Below, one piece after another: positions 21,861-33,091 of a stretch of DNA of 64,000 nt. Under the pieces are notes generated by a model. The model had not been told where the DNA came from. It did not search any database and saw only the letters and a program-made list of their open reading frames with translations. The DNA comes from Orychophragmus violaceus (Eukaryota; Streptophyta; Magnoliopsida; Brassicales; Brassicaceae), in NCBI GenBank assembly GCA_030180135.1, contig CM058239.1, forward strand, positions 74,283,823-74,347,822, read 5' to 3'. Position numbers and translations under genes: made by a program. Each line of letters opens with the position of its first letter. Position 1 is the stretch's first letter.

Positions 21861-22892
21861 TGATGAAGACATCAAGTCATCATCAACCAAGGAGCATGGA
21901 GAGGACATAAATCAATCAACCAAAACTCTTGGAGAGAAGCAGTTTGAGCGGACCAGAGACATATGTGCATTTCTTGGAGCATATCTATCCAACCAGAAGG
22001 AGTTAAGCTACAATTCAACTTGTTCCAGAAGCTTAACCCATCAAGGAATCATGGAGAGTTTGAATCATCACAAATGGAGTTCAGATGAAGAAGTTATTCA
22101 ACTTCTAAAACAGATGATTCTCAGCATTCTTCATTTGGAGACTCAAGGATTAAATCACTTACAACCAAGACACTGGCGACCAGGAGAGACATCTAAGCAT
22201 TCAGAAGACACAAATTAAACATCCTGGAGAGTTCTCTATCAAATTCTCATACACCAGCAGCCATAGGATCAAGAGGATCTCAATATTCTCACACTTGCCT
22301 AATTTTGAGCCAAAGGAGATCAAATCCCAACAGATCTTTTTCTTGAAGTTTGGCCACGAAATGAAGCTCTTTAACATCATACAGAATGTACCTAGACACT
22401 CCACATTCATGCCAAAGCTTTCAAGACTCAAGAAGATCCATCTTTCCATTTCTGGCCAAATATTCCAATAAATCCCAACGACCATATTCCTTATATTTTT
22501 CGATTCTTTTCTTGTATTAGGCCTTTCAGACTGCTGTCTATGAGCCTATAAAAGCTCAGCTTCGAATTCATTGTAAATCACCCTTTTCAACCATTTTAAA
22601 GTCAATAGAATTATTCTGTTTTTCTTCCAAAGTTTGTGTTCTTTGTGAAGTCTTCCTTCTCTGGATATTGTGAGTGATTCACTTTGTTCTTAGGAGTTTA
22701 AGATCAATCTATTTGAGTGATTCAGATAGCTTGTTCTTAGGTTGAGAGAGTCAATCAAACCCATTGGTTGAGAGAGTCAATCACAAGTTCCACCACCACA
22801 TCTACCTTCAATCCACCTTCCGCAAGCAAGGCTTACGAATCTCTTGATCCACAAGTGGTCTCAGCATTGGAGTGATTCCTGTGCCTACATCA
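21861..22892 (+). repeat. Left LTR of the gag-only element
   Basis: 1032 bp. A TATA box TATAAAAG lies at 22547-22554 after tgagcc, likely the element promoter. Ends GCCTACATCA before the primer site. Confidence 0.9.
22547..22554 (+). promoter_or_regulatory. TATA box in the left LTR
   Basis: TATAAAAG in a GC-richer context, duplicated at 26297-26304 in the right LTR. Its position about two thirds into the LTR suits a U3 promoter. Confidence 0.55.
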
Positions 22893-22894
22893 TC

Positions 22895-22906
22895 TGGTAT
22901 CAGAGC
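22895..22906 (+). other. Primer binding site, tRNA-iMet type
   Basis: TGGTATCAGAGC, the standard plant initiator-Met primer site, two bases after the left LTR. Confidence 0.92.
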
Positions 22907-23511
22907 TTCAAAAGCTCCTATCTCAGGTTGTTTCTATCCTTTACTTTGTTCCATTGCATTCTGTTTTGTTTTGTCATTTGTTTGCACCTTATAAATCAAA
23001 AACCCATTAAAAAAAAACTGTTTTTGTTTTGTTTGAGTTCTGTTATTGCTTCTGTTCTGTTTCCCCATTACAAAACCAAAAAGAAAAACTATTCAATCCT
23101 TGATACATTTGTTTGCTTTGCATTCTAGTTAAGTTTTGCATCAGAAATCCATAAAAAGCATTTGTTCATATAGTTTATTGTTCTTGTTTGTCATAAACCG
23201 AAAACACATAAAAAAAAGGTTCATATTTAGTTTTTGCTTGCATCCCTTGTTTGATTTCGAATTTCCCATAAGAAAATCAAAAGATTTGTTTGCTTACCTT
23301 TAGTTTTCCATATTTGCATTAGTATTTCAAATTTTAAAAGTAAAAGACAAAAAATAGGTTCTAGTTTCCTCATTTACTTATTTGAGTGCTTTAGAGTAAG
23401 GAAATATCATTTTCTTACTTCCTAACATAGTATTTTCGAAATCAAGCATTGTTTATCTCTTCCATTAAGTTTATTTGATACTCTGAACTTTAAAAATCAC
23501 AGAAAAACAAC

Positions 23512-24873
23512 ATGGAAGAAGATGAAGACAATTGGGAATATGCAGACTTGTCAGATGTAGAAGATAATGGCTATGGAGATAAACCAGAATATGAAGACAT
23601 TGATCCATAACCACATGACCATTTAAGAGCCACAATCAGACAAGCCAAGACAAGGTTCAATCATCACCTACCTCAACTTTCAAAGTTTTCAGGAAGTAAA
23701 AGAAATCCAGAGGTTTACCTAGAGTGGGAGAGAGACATGGATGAGTGGTTTTGGTACCACAATATTGCAAAGAGTAAGAGGCTTTTACATGCCCTCAATC
23801 TACTTTCTGGATGGGCATATGAATGGTGGAGGCAAGAAGAAAGAGAACAAAAGAGATATCAAAAACCAGCCATCACCATTTGGGAACAATTGAAGTTTCT
23901 AATGAGCAAGAAGTATGTTCCAAGAGACCTTTTACAAGGAATCAGGGAGCAATACACTAGGAGGATCCCAAGTAACGTGCATCCCTCAAACTACATGTCA
24001 AAACAAAAGAAAAATGTCCCAAAGAGGATAAAGGAGATTCTGAAACTAAAGGAGAAGAGAACAGAGCAGCAGCAGAGTCATCAATCTTCCATGAACATTG
24101 GAGAACTAGAAGTTGCAACCAATGCAACCAAACCCAGCTCTAATCTATTAAACATGCCAACACCAGGTAATTGTTCTAACTTTATGAATTCCAAAGAACC
24201 TACATGTTATAGGTGCCATAAGAAAGGGCATTTTGCTGCAAATTGTCCCAGTAGGAAATTGATGAGAGAAACTCTAGTAGGAGATAAAACAGAAGTAACT
24301 AGAGAAAGTTATAGTTTATCTCATTCTGATTCTCTACTTTCTAGTTCAAGATTTATGCACTTGTCTTTGCCAAAAAGTTTTGATCCAGGAATAAGACAAG
24401 AAGAAGAGTACATAAGCCAAGGTGAAAAAAGGCAATTCTCATACCTTATTTGTTCAAAGGAGAAAGAGGAAGCCAAACGGCCAGAGGCAGTAGCAACACC
24501 AACCGAACAAGTGGAGCAGCAAGTACTAACTATCACAACTTCACACAGCCTAGCAGCTCAAAGTATTACATCAGTTGATGATTGCCAAAAAGAAGCCTTA
24601 GTCATCTGTAAACTAAAGGAAGACAGCAACAAAAGAGTGCTAGCAAACAAGGATCATATTATGTTTGAACTTGCCAATGCAATCACTGTGAGTTTAAGTT
24701 TCACCAAATCTATTTCTATGGTATTAAACTCAGATGTAATGCAACTTTTCTTGTCTCTGGGAATTGATTTTGGTACAGGAAAAACCATGAAGCATAAGGC
24801 AAAGGAAGCCTTAGTAAAAAGACCAGAACAGAGTTACATGTGTCTACAAGAGCCACAAGCAAATCAGACCTGA
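23512..24873 (+). pseudogene. gag of the non-autonomous element, one in-frame stop
   Basis: The ATG at 23512 opens an acidic N-terminus (MEEDEDNWEYADLSDV). A single TAA at 23608-23610 interrupts, and the same frame then runs open to 24873. It shows the gag core (RNPEVYLEWERDMDEWFWYH, then LLSGWAYEWWRQEEREQK and YVPRDLLQGIREQYTR) and a CCHC zinc knuckle CYRCHKKGHFAANC at about 24205-24246. A gap before the zinc knuckle relative to other gypsy gags suggests loss of capsid C-terminal sequence. With an otherwise complete frame, the TAA may be a recent mutation, or translation may start at the ATG at 23737. Gag would form particles; other proteins must come from a helper. Confidence 0.75.
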
Positions 24874-24919
24874 AAGAAACCTAGTCCCAACCAAATGCAA
24901 GGTTATCTCTGAACTTAAA

Positions 24920-25438
24920 GTGTCTAACTCTAACTCTCAAGCTACTGGTATAATGCACTTGTTCCTAGATTCAAGTGATGAGGCAGGGAGAGCTAAGAAT
25001 GTTGAGACCAAAGGGGAAATCAAGGAGAAACCACCAGATCCAACATCCAGACATCTTACCATGATGTCCAAAATGAATCAAAACACTAAAGGTGTTGATC
25101 AGGTAAGTAATTCTTATAACCAGTTTGTTCTTGATAACTCAGTGAACTTTTCAAATGAGGAATCAGTGTTATGTCCACAAGAAGAGCAAAGGTATTTTTC
25201 TATAAGTATTTTGAGAACAAGTTTATCTCATCATAAGAAACCCATAATCCACTTGTTTCTTGCCAAAAGTGTTGAGATCATTGCAGGTTTTAAGGGATCA
25301 GACAACATTGGAGCTCCTTCAGAACATAATTTACTACTAAAACAAGTAGTTGAGACACCAAAGATGAGCACAACTGATGTCACCAAAGAAGAGACAAGTA
25401 AATACCACCTAAAGGAAGGCAACATCATACCAGACTAG
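24920..25438 (+). pseudogene. Post-gag open frame of unknown function
   Basis: A 172-residue open stretch after the gag stop. It is polar, rich in Ser, Lys and Glu, and has no protease or RT motif. It contains two similar hydrophobic snippets (MHLFLDSSDEAG and IIHLFLAKSVEI). It may be a degenerate continuation of gag or leftover linker sequence between gag and the lost pol. Confidence 0.4.
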
Positions 25439-26221
25439 AAAAGAGGAGTACTACTATCATACCTTCTCAAAGGAGAACCCCCTGATGCAGCACACATCAC
25501 TAGTTACCAAGGTAAGACCCTAAGCTCACAAAGGAGAATGAAAGCTAACTTGCTTTCTCTTGGTGCAGGTTATACAGTTTCGAGGTCGAAACCTTTTCAA
25601 GAGGGAGAGTATGATGAGGACATCAAGTCATCATCAAACAAGGAGCATGGAGAGGACATAAATCAATCAACCAAAACTCTTGGAGAGAAGCAGTTTGAGC
25701 GGACCAGAGACATATGTGCATTTCTTGGAGCATATCTATTCAATCAGAAGGAGTTAAGCTACAATTCAACTTGTTCCAGAAGCTTAACCCATCAAGGAAT
25801 CATGGAGAGTTTGAATCATCACAAATGGAGTTCAGATGAAGAAGTTATTCAACTTCTAAGACAGATGATTCTCAGCATGCTTCATTTGGAGGCTCAAGGA
25901 TTCAATCACTTCCAACCAAGACACTGGCGACCAGGAGATATATATAAGCATTCAGAAGACACAATTATAAATCCTGGAGAGTTCTCTATCAAATTCTCAT
26001 ACACCAGCAGCCATAGGATCAAGAGGATCTCAATATTCTCACACTTGCCTAATTTTGAGCCAAAGGAGATCAAATCCCAACAGCTCTTTTTCTTGAAGTT
26101 CGGCCACGAAATGAAGCTCTCTAACATCATCCAGAATGTACCTAGACACTCCACATTCATGCCAAAGCTTTCAAGACTCAAGAAGATCCATCTTTCCATT
26201 TCTGGCCAAATATTCCAATAA
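25439..26221 (+). pseudogene. CRM-like polyprotein tail running into the right LTR
   Basis: The reading through SLLKGEPPDA-like sequence (LLKGEPPDAAHITSYQGK, near 25465-25518) and the open frame 25538-26221 pass through the polypurine tract as SRSKPFQEGEYDEDI and extend about 200 residues into the LTR. In the autonomous CRM-type element at the left of the window the integrase tail also reads into its LTR with EPLQGGGNYEDIE. This shows descent from an element with the polyprotein-LTR overlap. The LTR-encoded part has no recognised domain. Confidence 0.55.
25595..25611 (+). other. Polypurine tract of the gag-only element
   Basis: TTTCAAGAGGGAGAGTA ends directly before the right LTR. Confidence 0.8.
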
Positions 26222-26643
26222 ATCCCAACGGCCATATTCCTTATATTTTTCGATTCTTTTCTTGTATTAGGCCTTTCAGACTGTTGTCTATGAGCCTATA
26301 AAAGCTCAGCTTCGAATTAATTGTAAATCATCCTTTTCAACCATTTTAAAAGTCAATAGAATTATTCTGTTTTTCTTTCAAAGTTTGTGTTCTTTGTGAA
26401 GTCTTCCTTCTCTGAATATTGTGAGTGATTCACTTTGTTCTTAAGAGTTTCAGATCAATCTATTTGAGTGATTCAGATAGCTTGTTCTTAGGTTGAGAGA
26501 GTCAATCAAACCCACTGGTTGAGAGAGTCAATCACAAGTTCCACCACCACATCTACCTTCAATCCACCTTCCGCAAGCAAGGCTTAGGAATCTCTTGATC
26601 CACAAGTGGTCTCAGCATTGGAGTGATTCCTGTGCCTACATCA
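25612..26643 (+). repeat. Right LTR of the gag-only element
   Basis: 1032 bp, partner of 21861-22892, with TATAAAAG at 26297-26304. A modest number of scattered substitutions separates the two copies. Confidence 0.9.
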
Positions 26644-26890
26644 AGTGTTCATTTAATTCCTCGTCTATTTGCAATAGTTGTTGTACATAGACTTTTTATT
26701 GTTTATAATGATTATATTAGTTATGGACTGATCATATAAAATAATCACTAAATGATAATTAAATAAGTTATCCCATATGGAAAATGTTCATTAACTCTAA
26801 TATAAGTATCAATTTGGTCACTAAATCTAAAATCATCACCAACATGATTATTTTTTTCATAACTTTGGAGGAAAATGTTAATTTAAATCT
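26644..26890. other. AT-rich spacer
   Basis: About 250 AT-rich bases between the LTR element and the first copy of the tandem duplication. No features recognised; no convincing Helitron 5' end. Confidence 0.4.
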
Positions 26891-26961
26891 TATATCATCA
26901 TGATCGGTTCATAATTCATCGAGATCTATTTACTGCACCATTGAACTTCTCTAAAGCAAAA

Positions 26962-27101
<140 letters not shown>

Positions 27102-27410
27102 TAATATAAATGAAAAGACGATAATCATTTACAATTAAGAAGATAGGAAAATTAACGAGACCCCAAATTGGAGGTTGGACATATCTAATTATTCGAAAGA
27201 TTTGAATGACGACGAAACCCATTTGGTTCCCACACAAAACATTTTACAATAGCCCATAATTTGTGTCTAAATCATCTCTCTCAAAACGAAAACCCTAACA
27301 TTTCATAGGTACAACTCGCTATCACCGCGTCGCCTGTGTCAAGTCTGACTCACTCTTCGATTCTCACTTTTCTCTTGTCTACATGTTCTCTTATTTGATT
27401 CGATTCTCAG

Positions 27411-27531
27411 ATTGAAAACTAGAGCTAAGAAAGCTGGAAAGAAAACTAGGGATCCAAGCAAGCCTAAGAGGTCTCCAACTGATCTTTGTCTTCCTCTAAG
27501 TCTCGAATATCCTACTGTTCTCGAAATCGAG
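27411..27531 (+). pseudogene. HMGB4-like exon 2 fragment, copy 1
   Basis: Starts after ttctcag and ends before gtacat. Reading LKTRAKKAGKKTRDPSKPKR then SPTDL resembles the basic N-terminal part and start of the HMG box of plant HMGB4 (LKTRGRKAGKK...DPNQPKRPPSAF). The HMG box is cut off after about five residues. In this copy the exon 1 seen in copy 2 has been deleted. Confidence 0.6.
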
Positions 27532-27791
27532 GTACATTTTGCCAATCTAGCGCATAATTTGGCTACTCTTTTTCTCCCCTTAACTGTTTCGCCACTTTGT
27601 GTTTGTTTCCTATGATACCCAGGAAAACAGTTTCAATCAGTATTTGGTCAATGATCCAGACGCAGCTAAGCTCATAATATCATAATTGGGTAAATCAAAA
27701 CTGAAAATGTTTCTCTTCTTCTTCGTGATGGTTTATTTTGTCCTATTATTTTTCGTTTCTCTACTAATTGTATTATTTTGTTGCTGGGAAT

Positions 27792-27977
27792 CCACTGGCT
27801 CTGATCATGTGCAAGCTATTCTTGAGACTATCACACAAGAGGTGGATGCAAAGACCCTTTACTTGAAAGACCGTAAGAAGTTGATCCAAGATGCTGAAAG
27901 TCAGATCCATGATTTGCAGTCTGCTGGATACATTTTTCGAGGTTGGTTTGGTTCTCAAAGACTTGAGGGCCTTCAAG
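27792..27977 (+). pseudogene. Unrecognised exon-like fragment, copy 1
   Basis: Open reading STGSDHVQAILETITQEVDA then KTLYLKDRKKLIQDAESQIH and RGWFGSQRLEGLQG before a gtattc donor. It looks like a charged, helical protein piece. Its source gene is not recognised. The equivalent in copy 2 is 31984-32173. Confidence 0.4.
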
Positions 27978-28084
27978 GTATTCAATATAGTGTGAAACTG
28001 ATATTATAAGTAATTTTGAATTGTTTTGAGGGGTGCATTATCATTAACGTTTTGGAAACATGGGTTTTTTAACACACTACTGGA

Positions 28085-28186
28085 GTAGAACCGGAAGCTT
28101 TGGCAAATCGGCTAATGGACTATGGGTTCGATGGACCCACAATGTCCTGGCTTGTCCTTGGAACGCTTGTGATTGAGCCAACCCAG
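28085..28186 (+). pseudogene. Glycine decarboxylase P-protein fragment, copy 1
   Basis: Reads VEPEALANRLMDYGFDGPTM then SW...IEPTQ, matching the highly conserved GLDP segment near its C-terminus ([34 protein letters not shown]). GLDP is the mitochondrial P protein of photorespiration. Only about 34 codons are present, so it is non-functional here. Confidence 0.75.
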
Positions 28187-28321
28187 ATTTTATCAGGCAA
28201 AGTAGAGTGAGGGAAGAAAAGGAGATTTTTCGTCGGAATGCTTGATCTTTTGATGGAGTAAAAGAGAGAGAGAAAAATTCCGATCATTTTTATCTGTAAA
28301 ATAGCTTGATCTTTGTTATAA

Positions 28322-28900
28322 GATTTTGTTTTTCCACTCTTAGTGCTGGTTTTGTCTACGCGAGAGTTGTTACGGATGTCTATCTTGGCCTAAAAGATTC
28401 CAAAGCTTTCTTATTTGGTTTCTTAAGTGCAATCTTCAAAGCCCTAATGTTTTTCTTCGATTCTACTCTAGTTGAACGCATTCTTACCCAAGTAAAATCA
28501 TGTTTGCTTATATGAATATACTACAGCTCAAATATGAATACACTTTGACATTCCATCTACATTCATATTTGTGGTAGTACATGTTGTAGGTCTCACTGCT
28601 GCTCTTATTGTCATGACATATGTTACATTGCAAGTAATTACCATATCTATTCTTTCTTTGGTAGCCACGAAAGTTGTCCATGTACCTATTTTGATTTTAC
28701 TCCTTTTTTAATTGATTGACGCAGCAAAGAAGTCAGTATTAATATCCGAGCTCTCTTTTAAAAACGGACTACAATCTAGCCTATGTAGGACCTGATTAAG
28801 ATCCACAGAACAACTAAAGGTCCAGTGATGAATTATGCTTCAGAAACCTCACTTGGAGTGGTGACAATACGGGATTTTGGAGCAGTAGAGAGATTTTAAC
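28322..28900 (+). pseudogene. ABCC (MRP-type) transporter fragments, copy 1
   Basis: Three separate exon-like pieces match the second membrane domain of plant ABCC transporters in the right order: SAGFVYARVVTDVYLGLK...FFFDSTLVERILTQ (28322-28490), GLTAALIVMTYVTLQVITI (about 28590-28682) and [20 protein letters not shown] then VTIRDFGAVERF (28792-28898). Family sequences read FFDSTPVGRILTRASSD and [20 protein letters not shown]. Intron-like sequence with a gtaaaatc donor remains between pieces, so genomic DNA was copied, not mRNA. No nucleotide-binding domain is present. Confidence 0.78.
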
Positions 28901-29604
28901 GCATATGAAGATAAGCATTGTCCAACTACAAGTCTACAACAGTCACTAATCACGATCTGCCAGGGGGTCCTCCATTGAGCATGAAGGACAATGCATCAAG
29001 CTCGGAGTCTTCTGCTGTTGCGACATCTCGGAAGCATGGCATGGGAGTAGCTGACTACACATCAACAAGCATGCCGTCCCGAACTCTATTTCATAGCTTT
29101 CTTACACAAAATATTTATTTAAAAAAAAAAGAGTTATAGTGGGCCATTGAACCACATTTGCATGTTTTTTAACAAAAGGGAATATATGAAAAGGGACTTT
29201 CAAATAGCTTAATGGACTATTTCATGCTATCTATATATACAAATGAGCAGTAATTTTGGGGGAAAGCTGATTTGTCAGCACTAGAGAGCTCTAGAGGAGG
29301 ATAATGATGACGTGGAAGTGTGACATGGCAATGCCAAAAATAACTTAAAGGGTTTGGAGTTCAACTTATTTACGGGAATGCCATCAAGTCGATTTTAAGT
29401 CAATTAATAAATTTATTTCCTAAAAAAATGCACAATATCTTTTTGAATATCTTATTTGTTCGAGTTTGAAAAAAAGATATTATATGGCATATAACAAGCT
29501 TTTGAGAGAAGTTTGTGAAATTCTATATAAGGTGAGTTTGGGGTGGTTTAGAAACATAATCGTTTGCATCTTCCATATTTTCAAAAAGTTTTCTCTCTAT
29601 TTAT

Positions 29605-30230
29605 GTTTTCTCATTGGCCATGGCAGTTTTTTCCGAATCATCAAAAGTTTGTCAAATAATCCGTTGTCATTTCTATTACTTTCTTCTTCTTATCGATTTT
29701 GAAAGGATTTCTATGTTCTTGATTTTTTAATTCTGTTTTGTTCGTTTGGTCCCATGAAAGAAGAGGCTAAAGTTTAATGATGTGAGGTGAACTAACAAAC
29801 GTCTCAGAATTTCTATAGAAAGGAGTATGAATTTTAGTTGAGTTCTAAAAGTCCGATTGATGGTTGTTGCCAAGATGTTGTTAGTTCACATCACATGTCA
29901 CGGTTGTCCTAATGAGCCTATAGTCCGAATAAGTGTTTTCTCATTGGCTATGGCAGTTTTCTTCCGGATCATGAAATTGTTTTCAAATGATCCGTTGTCA
30001 TTTCTATTATCTACTTCTTCTAATCGATTTATATGAATTTATTTGTTTTTTGTTTTTAATTTCTATTACTTTCTTCTTCTTCAGTATTAAATATGGATTT
30101 CTAAGTTTTTTTGTTTTTAGTTATGTTTTATTCGTTTGGGCGCATGAAAAATAAGCCCGGTTATCACAAAGCTAAGGTTTAATGATAGGTGAACTAATAA
30201 ACGTTTGAGAATTAATATAAAAGGATGGCA
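29605..30230. repeat. Internal direct duplication within copy 1
   Basis: A stretch beginning gttttctcattggccatggc near 29605 recurs near 29937 as gttttctcattggctatggc. Both continue with gatccgttgtcatttctatta-like sequence and end with a segment containing aggtgaacta and aacgt. Each is about 220-290 bases. The same pair exists in copy 2 near 33793 and 34121. Confidence 0.55.
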
Positions 30231-30417
30231 GTTAATAATAGTAAAAAAACGTATAAGTCACAAACATTTATACTAAACCAATAGTTGTCTTTTTATCTTT
30301 ATACCTTTTGCTCATAATGTTTAGAATCTTTAAAGGTTCTTGCCATAAACGATTCATATTCTACTATTTATAACTTTATTTCTAGATTTTGTTAAAAATA
30401 ACCAGCGAGGATCAACC

Positions 30418-30977
30418 ATGTCTCTTCCGGTTATCCGAAGACTTTCCGAGATCAACAACGATGTGCCATTTCTTTTGGATATTAAAGTTTTTCTCCTGCG
30501 TATATGGATGTGTGCTTCTTCAGTTGGAGATCCGAAAATGTCAATGATTTTAGTCGATGAAGAGGTAATATCTCTTTCCATTTTCGTTTGTTATCTTTTT
30601 ATGAAACTTTTTTTATTGAGTGAGTAATGTTTGGGATTTAGGGTATCAAGATAGATGCCGTCGTTCATGCTTCTGATGTTGAAAAATTAAAGTATTCAAC
30701 TTGGTTTGAGGGCCGTTGGTTTAACCTTACAAATCCTCAAGTAGTTCTTTCACCACAATATATGTCCTTGACTCCTCACAACTTCAAGCTGATTTTGACA
30801 TCATATACACTATATTGTGTGACTTATCATGGTATTCCCGATGTTCGTGTTATTGTGTACACATCGATTTCGGATATCTTAGATCGGAAGGTTTATGATC
30901 CGTATCCTAAAGTTAACTCAAAAGTCAATATTGTGTTTGGAATTATAATAATCATCTTATTTACATGTGTTTTCTAA
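30418..30977 (+). pseudogene. RPA-like DUF223/OB-fold gene, 5' part, copy 1
   Basis: Exon 1 (30418-30564) begins MSLPVIRRLSEINNDVPFLL and ends DEE before gtaata. Exon 2 starts at 30642 after tttag with GIKIDAVVHASDVEKLK and continues WFEGRWFNLTNPQVVLSPQY. This matches the plant DUF223/RPA70-like OB-fold family often carried by Helitrons. The next exon, which would start DVIGVVTHAGKLQ, is missing because the duplication junction lies in the preceding intron. The reading in this copy is intact, whereas copy 2 has a frameshift and a stop. Such proteins resemble single-stranded-DNA-binding RPA and may assist Helitron replication. Confidence 0.65.
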
Positions 30978-31061
30978 TTGATATTTTCACTTTATATTAT
31001 CATGATCGGTTCATAACTCATCGAGATCTATTTACCGTACCATTGAACTTCTCTAAAGCAA

Positions 31062-31166
<105 letters not shown>

Positions 31167-31454
31167 TAATATAAATGAAAAGAAGATAATCATTTACAAT
31201 TAAGAAGATAGGAAATTAACGAGACCCCAAATTGGAGGTTTGACATATCTAATTATTCGAAAGATTTGAACGACGACGAAACCCATTTGGTTCCCACACA
31301 AAACATTTTACAATAGCCCATAATTTGTGTCTAAATCATCTCTCTCAAAACGAAAACCCTAACATTTCATAGGTACAACTCGCTATCACGGCGTCGCCTG
31401 TGTCAAGTCTGACTCACTCTTCGATTCTCACTTTTCTCTGTCGTAGAACTCAAG

Positions 31455-31723
31455 ATGAAAGGCGGTGAAACCAAAGGTCAATCAAAGAAATTGATGATAG
31501 GTATCTTTTAATCCACACATATGCGGATTTGTGATTCTATTGTTTCCACACTATCATCGCTATTTTTTGTCTACATGTTCTCTTATTTGATTCGATTCTC
31601 AGATTGAAAACTAGAGCTAAGAAAGCTGGAAATAAAACCAGGGATCCAAGCAAGCCTAAGAGGTCTCCAACTGATCTTTTTCTTCCTCCAAGTCTCGAAT
31701 ATCCTACTGTTCTCGAAATCGAG
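31455..31723 (+). pseudogene. HMGB4-like 5' gene fragment, copy 2
   Basis: Exon 1 (31455-31500) reads MKGGETKGQSKKLM, close to Arabidopsis HMGB4 (MKGGESKAQ). A gtatct donor, intron and ttctcag acceptor follow, then exon 2 (31603-31723) reads LKTRAKKAGNKTRDPSKPKR. The sequence upstream (aaaaccctaa, CT-rich leader) looks like the gene's own 5' UTR, so promoter-proximal DNA was taken too. Joining the exons puts exon 2 out of frame, and the HMG box is truncated. HMGB proteins are small chromatin-associated DNA-bending proteins; this piece cannot function as one. Confidence 0.65.
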
Positions 31724-31983
31724 GTACATTTTGCCAATCTAGCGCATAATTTGGCTACTCTTTTTCTCCCCTTAACCGTTTCACCACTTTGTGTTTGTTT
31801 CCTATGATACCCAGGAAAACAGTTTCAATCAATATTTGGTCAATGATCCAGACGCAGCTAAGCTCATAATATCATAATTGGGTAAATCAAAACTGAAAAT
31901 GTTTCTCTTCTTCTTCGTGATGGTTTATTTCGTCCTATTATTTTTCGTTTCTCTACTAATTGTATTATTTTGCTGCTGGGAAT

Positions 31984-32173
31984 CCACTGGCTCTGATCAT
32001 GTGCAAGCTATTCTTGAGACTATCACACAAGAGGTGGATGCAAAGACCCTTTACTTGAAAGAGCGTAAGAAGTTGATCCAAGATGCTGAAAGTCAGATCC
32101 ATGATTTGCAGTCTGCTAGATACATTTTTCGAGGTTGGTTTGGTTCTCAAAGACTTGAGGGCCTTCAAGGTAT
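31984..32173 (+). pseudogene. Unrecognised exon-like fragment, copy 2
   Basis: Equivalent of 27792-27977 with few changes (LKERKKLIQDAESQIH, SARYIFRGW). Preceded by a hydrophobic reading that is probably translated intron sequence. Source gene unknown. Confidence 0.4.
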
Positions 32174-32276
32174 TTAATATAGTGTGAAACTGATATTATA
32201 AGTAATTTTGAATTGTTTTGAGGGGTGCATTATCATTAACGTTTTGGAAACATGGGGTTTTTAACACACTGCTGGA

Positions 32277-32378
32277 GTAGAACCGGAAGCTTTGGCGAAT
32301 CGGCTAATGGACTATGGGTTTGATGGACCCACAATGTCATGGCTTATCCTTGGAATGCTTGTGATTGAGCCAACGCAG
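32277..32378 (+). pseudogene. Glycine decarboxylase P-protein fragment, copy 2
   Basis: Same GLDP segment as at 28085, reading VEPEALANRLMDYGFDGPTM then SWLILGMLVIEPTQ. After it the resemblance to GLDP fades and a stop follows. Confidence 0.75.
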
Positions 32379-32513
32379 ATTTTATCAGGCAAAGTAGAGT
32401 GAGGGAAGAAAAGGAGATTGTTCGTCGGAATGCTTGATCTTTTGATGGAGTAAAAGAGAGAGAGAAAAATTTCTGTCATTTTTATCTGTAAAATAGCTTG
32501 ATCTTTGTTATAG

Positions 32514-33091
32514 GATTTTGTTTTTCCACTCTTAGTGCTGGTTTTGTCTATGCGAGAGTTGTTACGGATGTCTATCTTGGCATAAAAGATTCCAAAGCTT
32601 TCTTATTTGGTTTCTTAAGTGCAATTTTCAAAGCCCCAATGTTTTTCTTCGATTCTACTCCAGTTGAACGCATTCTTACCCAAGTAAAATCATGTTTGCT
32701 TATATGAATATACTACAACTCAAATATGAATACACTTTGACATTCCATCTACATTCATATTTGTGATAGTACATGTTGTAGGTCTCAGTGCTGCTCTTAT
32801 TGTCATGACATATGTTACATTGCAAGTAATTACCATAGCTCTTCTTTCTTTGGTAGCCACGAAAGTTGTCCATGTACCTATTTTGATTTTACTCTTTTTT
32901 TAGTTGATTGACGCAGCAAAGAAGTCAGTATTAACATCCGGGGTCTCTTTTAAAAACGGATTACAATCTAGCCTATGCAGGACCGGATTAGGATCCACAG
33001 AACAACTAAAGCTCCAGTGATGAATTATGCTTCAGAAACCTCACTTGGAGTGGTGACAATACGAGCTTTTGGAGCAGTAGAGAGATTTTAA
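32514..33091 (+). pseudogene. ABCC transporter fragments, copy 2
   Basis: Three pieces as in copy 1, here with APMFFFDSTPVERILTQ (closer to the family than copy 1), SAALIVMTYVTLQVITIALL with SLVATKVV, and after a tatgcag acceptor [20 protein letters not shown] with VTIRAFGAVERF. Copy 2 preserves the ancestral residues at several sites (P in DSTP, A in IRAFG), so copy 1 is the more decayed one here. Confidence 0.78.

Larger units (their letters stand above)
21861..26643 (+). mobile_element. Non-autonomous CRM-like LTR element, gag only
   Basis: LTRs at 21861-22892 and 25612-26643, both 1032 bp, start TGATGA(A/G)GACATC and end CTACATCA. Flanks TGTGT (21856-21860) and AGTGT (26644-26648) match at four of five bases, a slightly decayed target duplication. 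A tRNA-iMet primer site lies two bases inside. The 2.7-kb interior has gag with a zinc knuckle and then non-pol sequence; RT and integrase are absent. The last part of a CRM-like polyprotein, SRSKPFQEGEYDEDI, is kept directly at the polypurine tract. It is a deletion derivative comparable in design to the non-autonomous CRM elements known from grasses. Confidence 0.85.

Noticed and set aside
26644..26891. Possible Helitron 5' end before the mosaic array
   Set aside because: No TC followed by a typical AT-rich Helitron start could be told apart from background.
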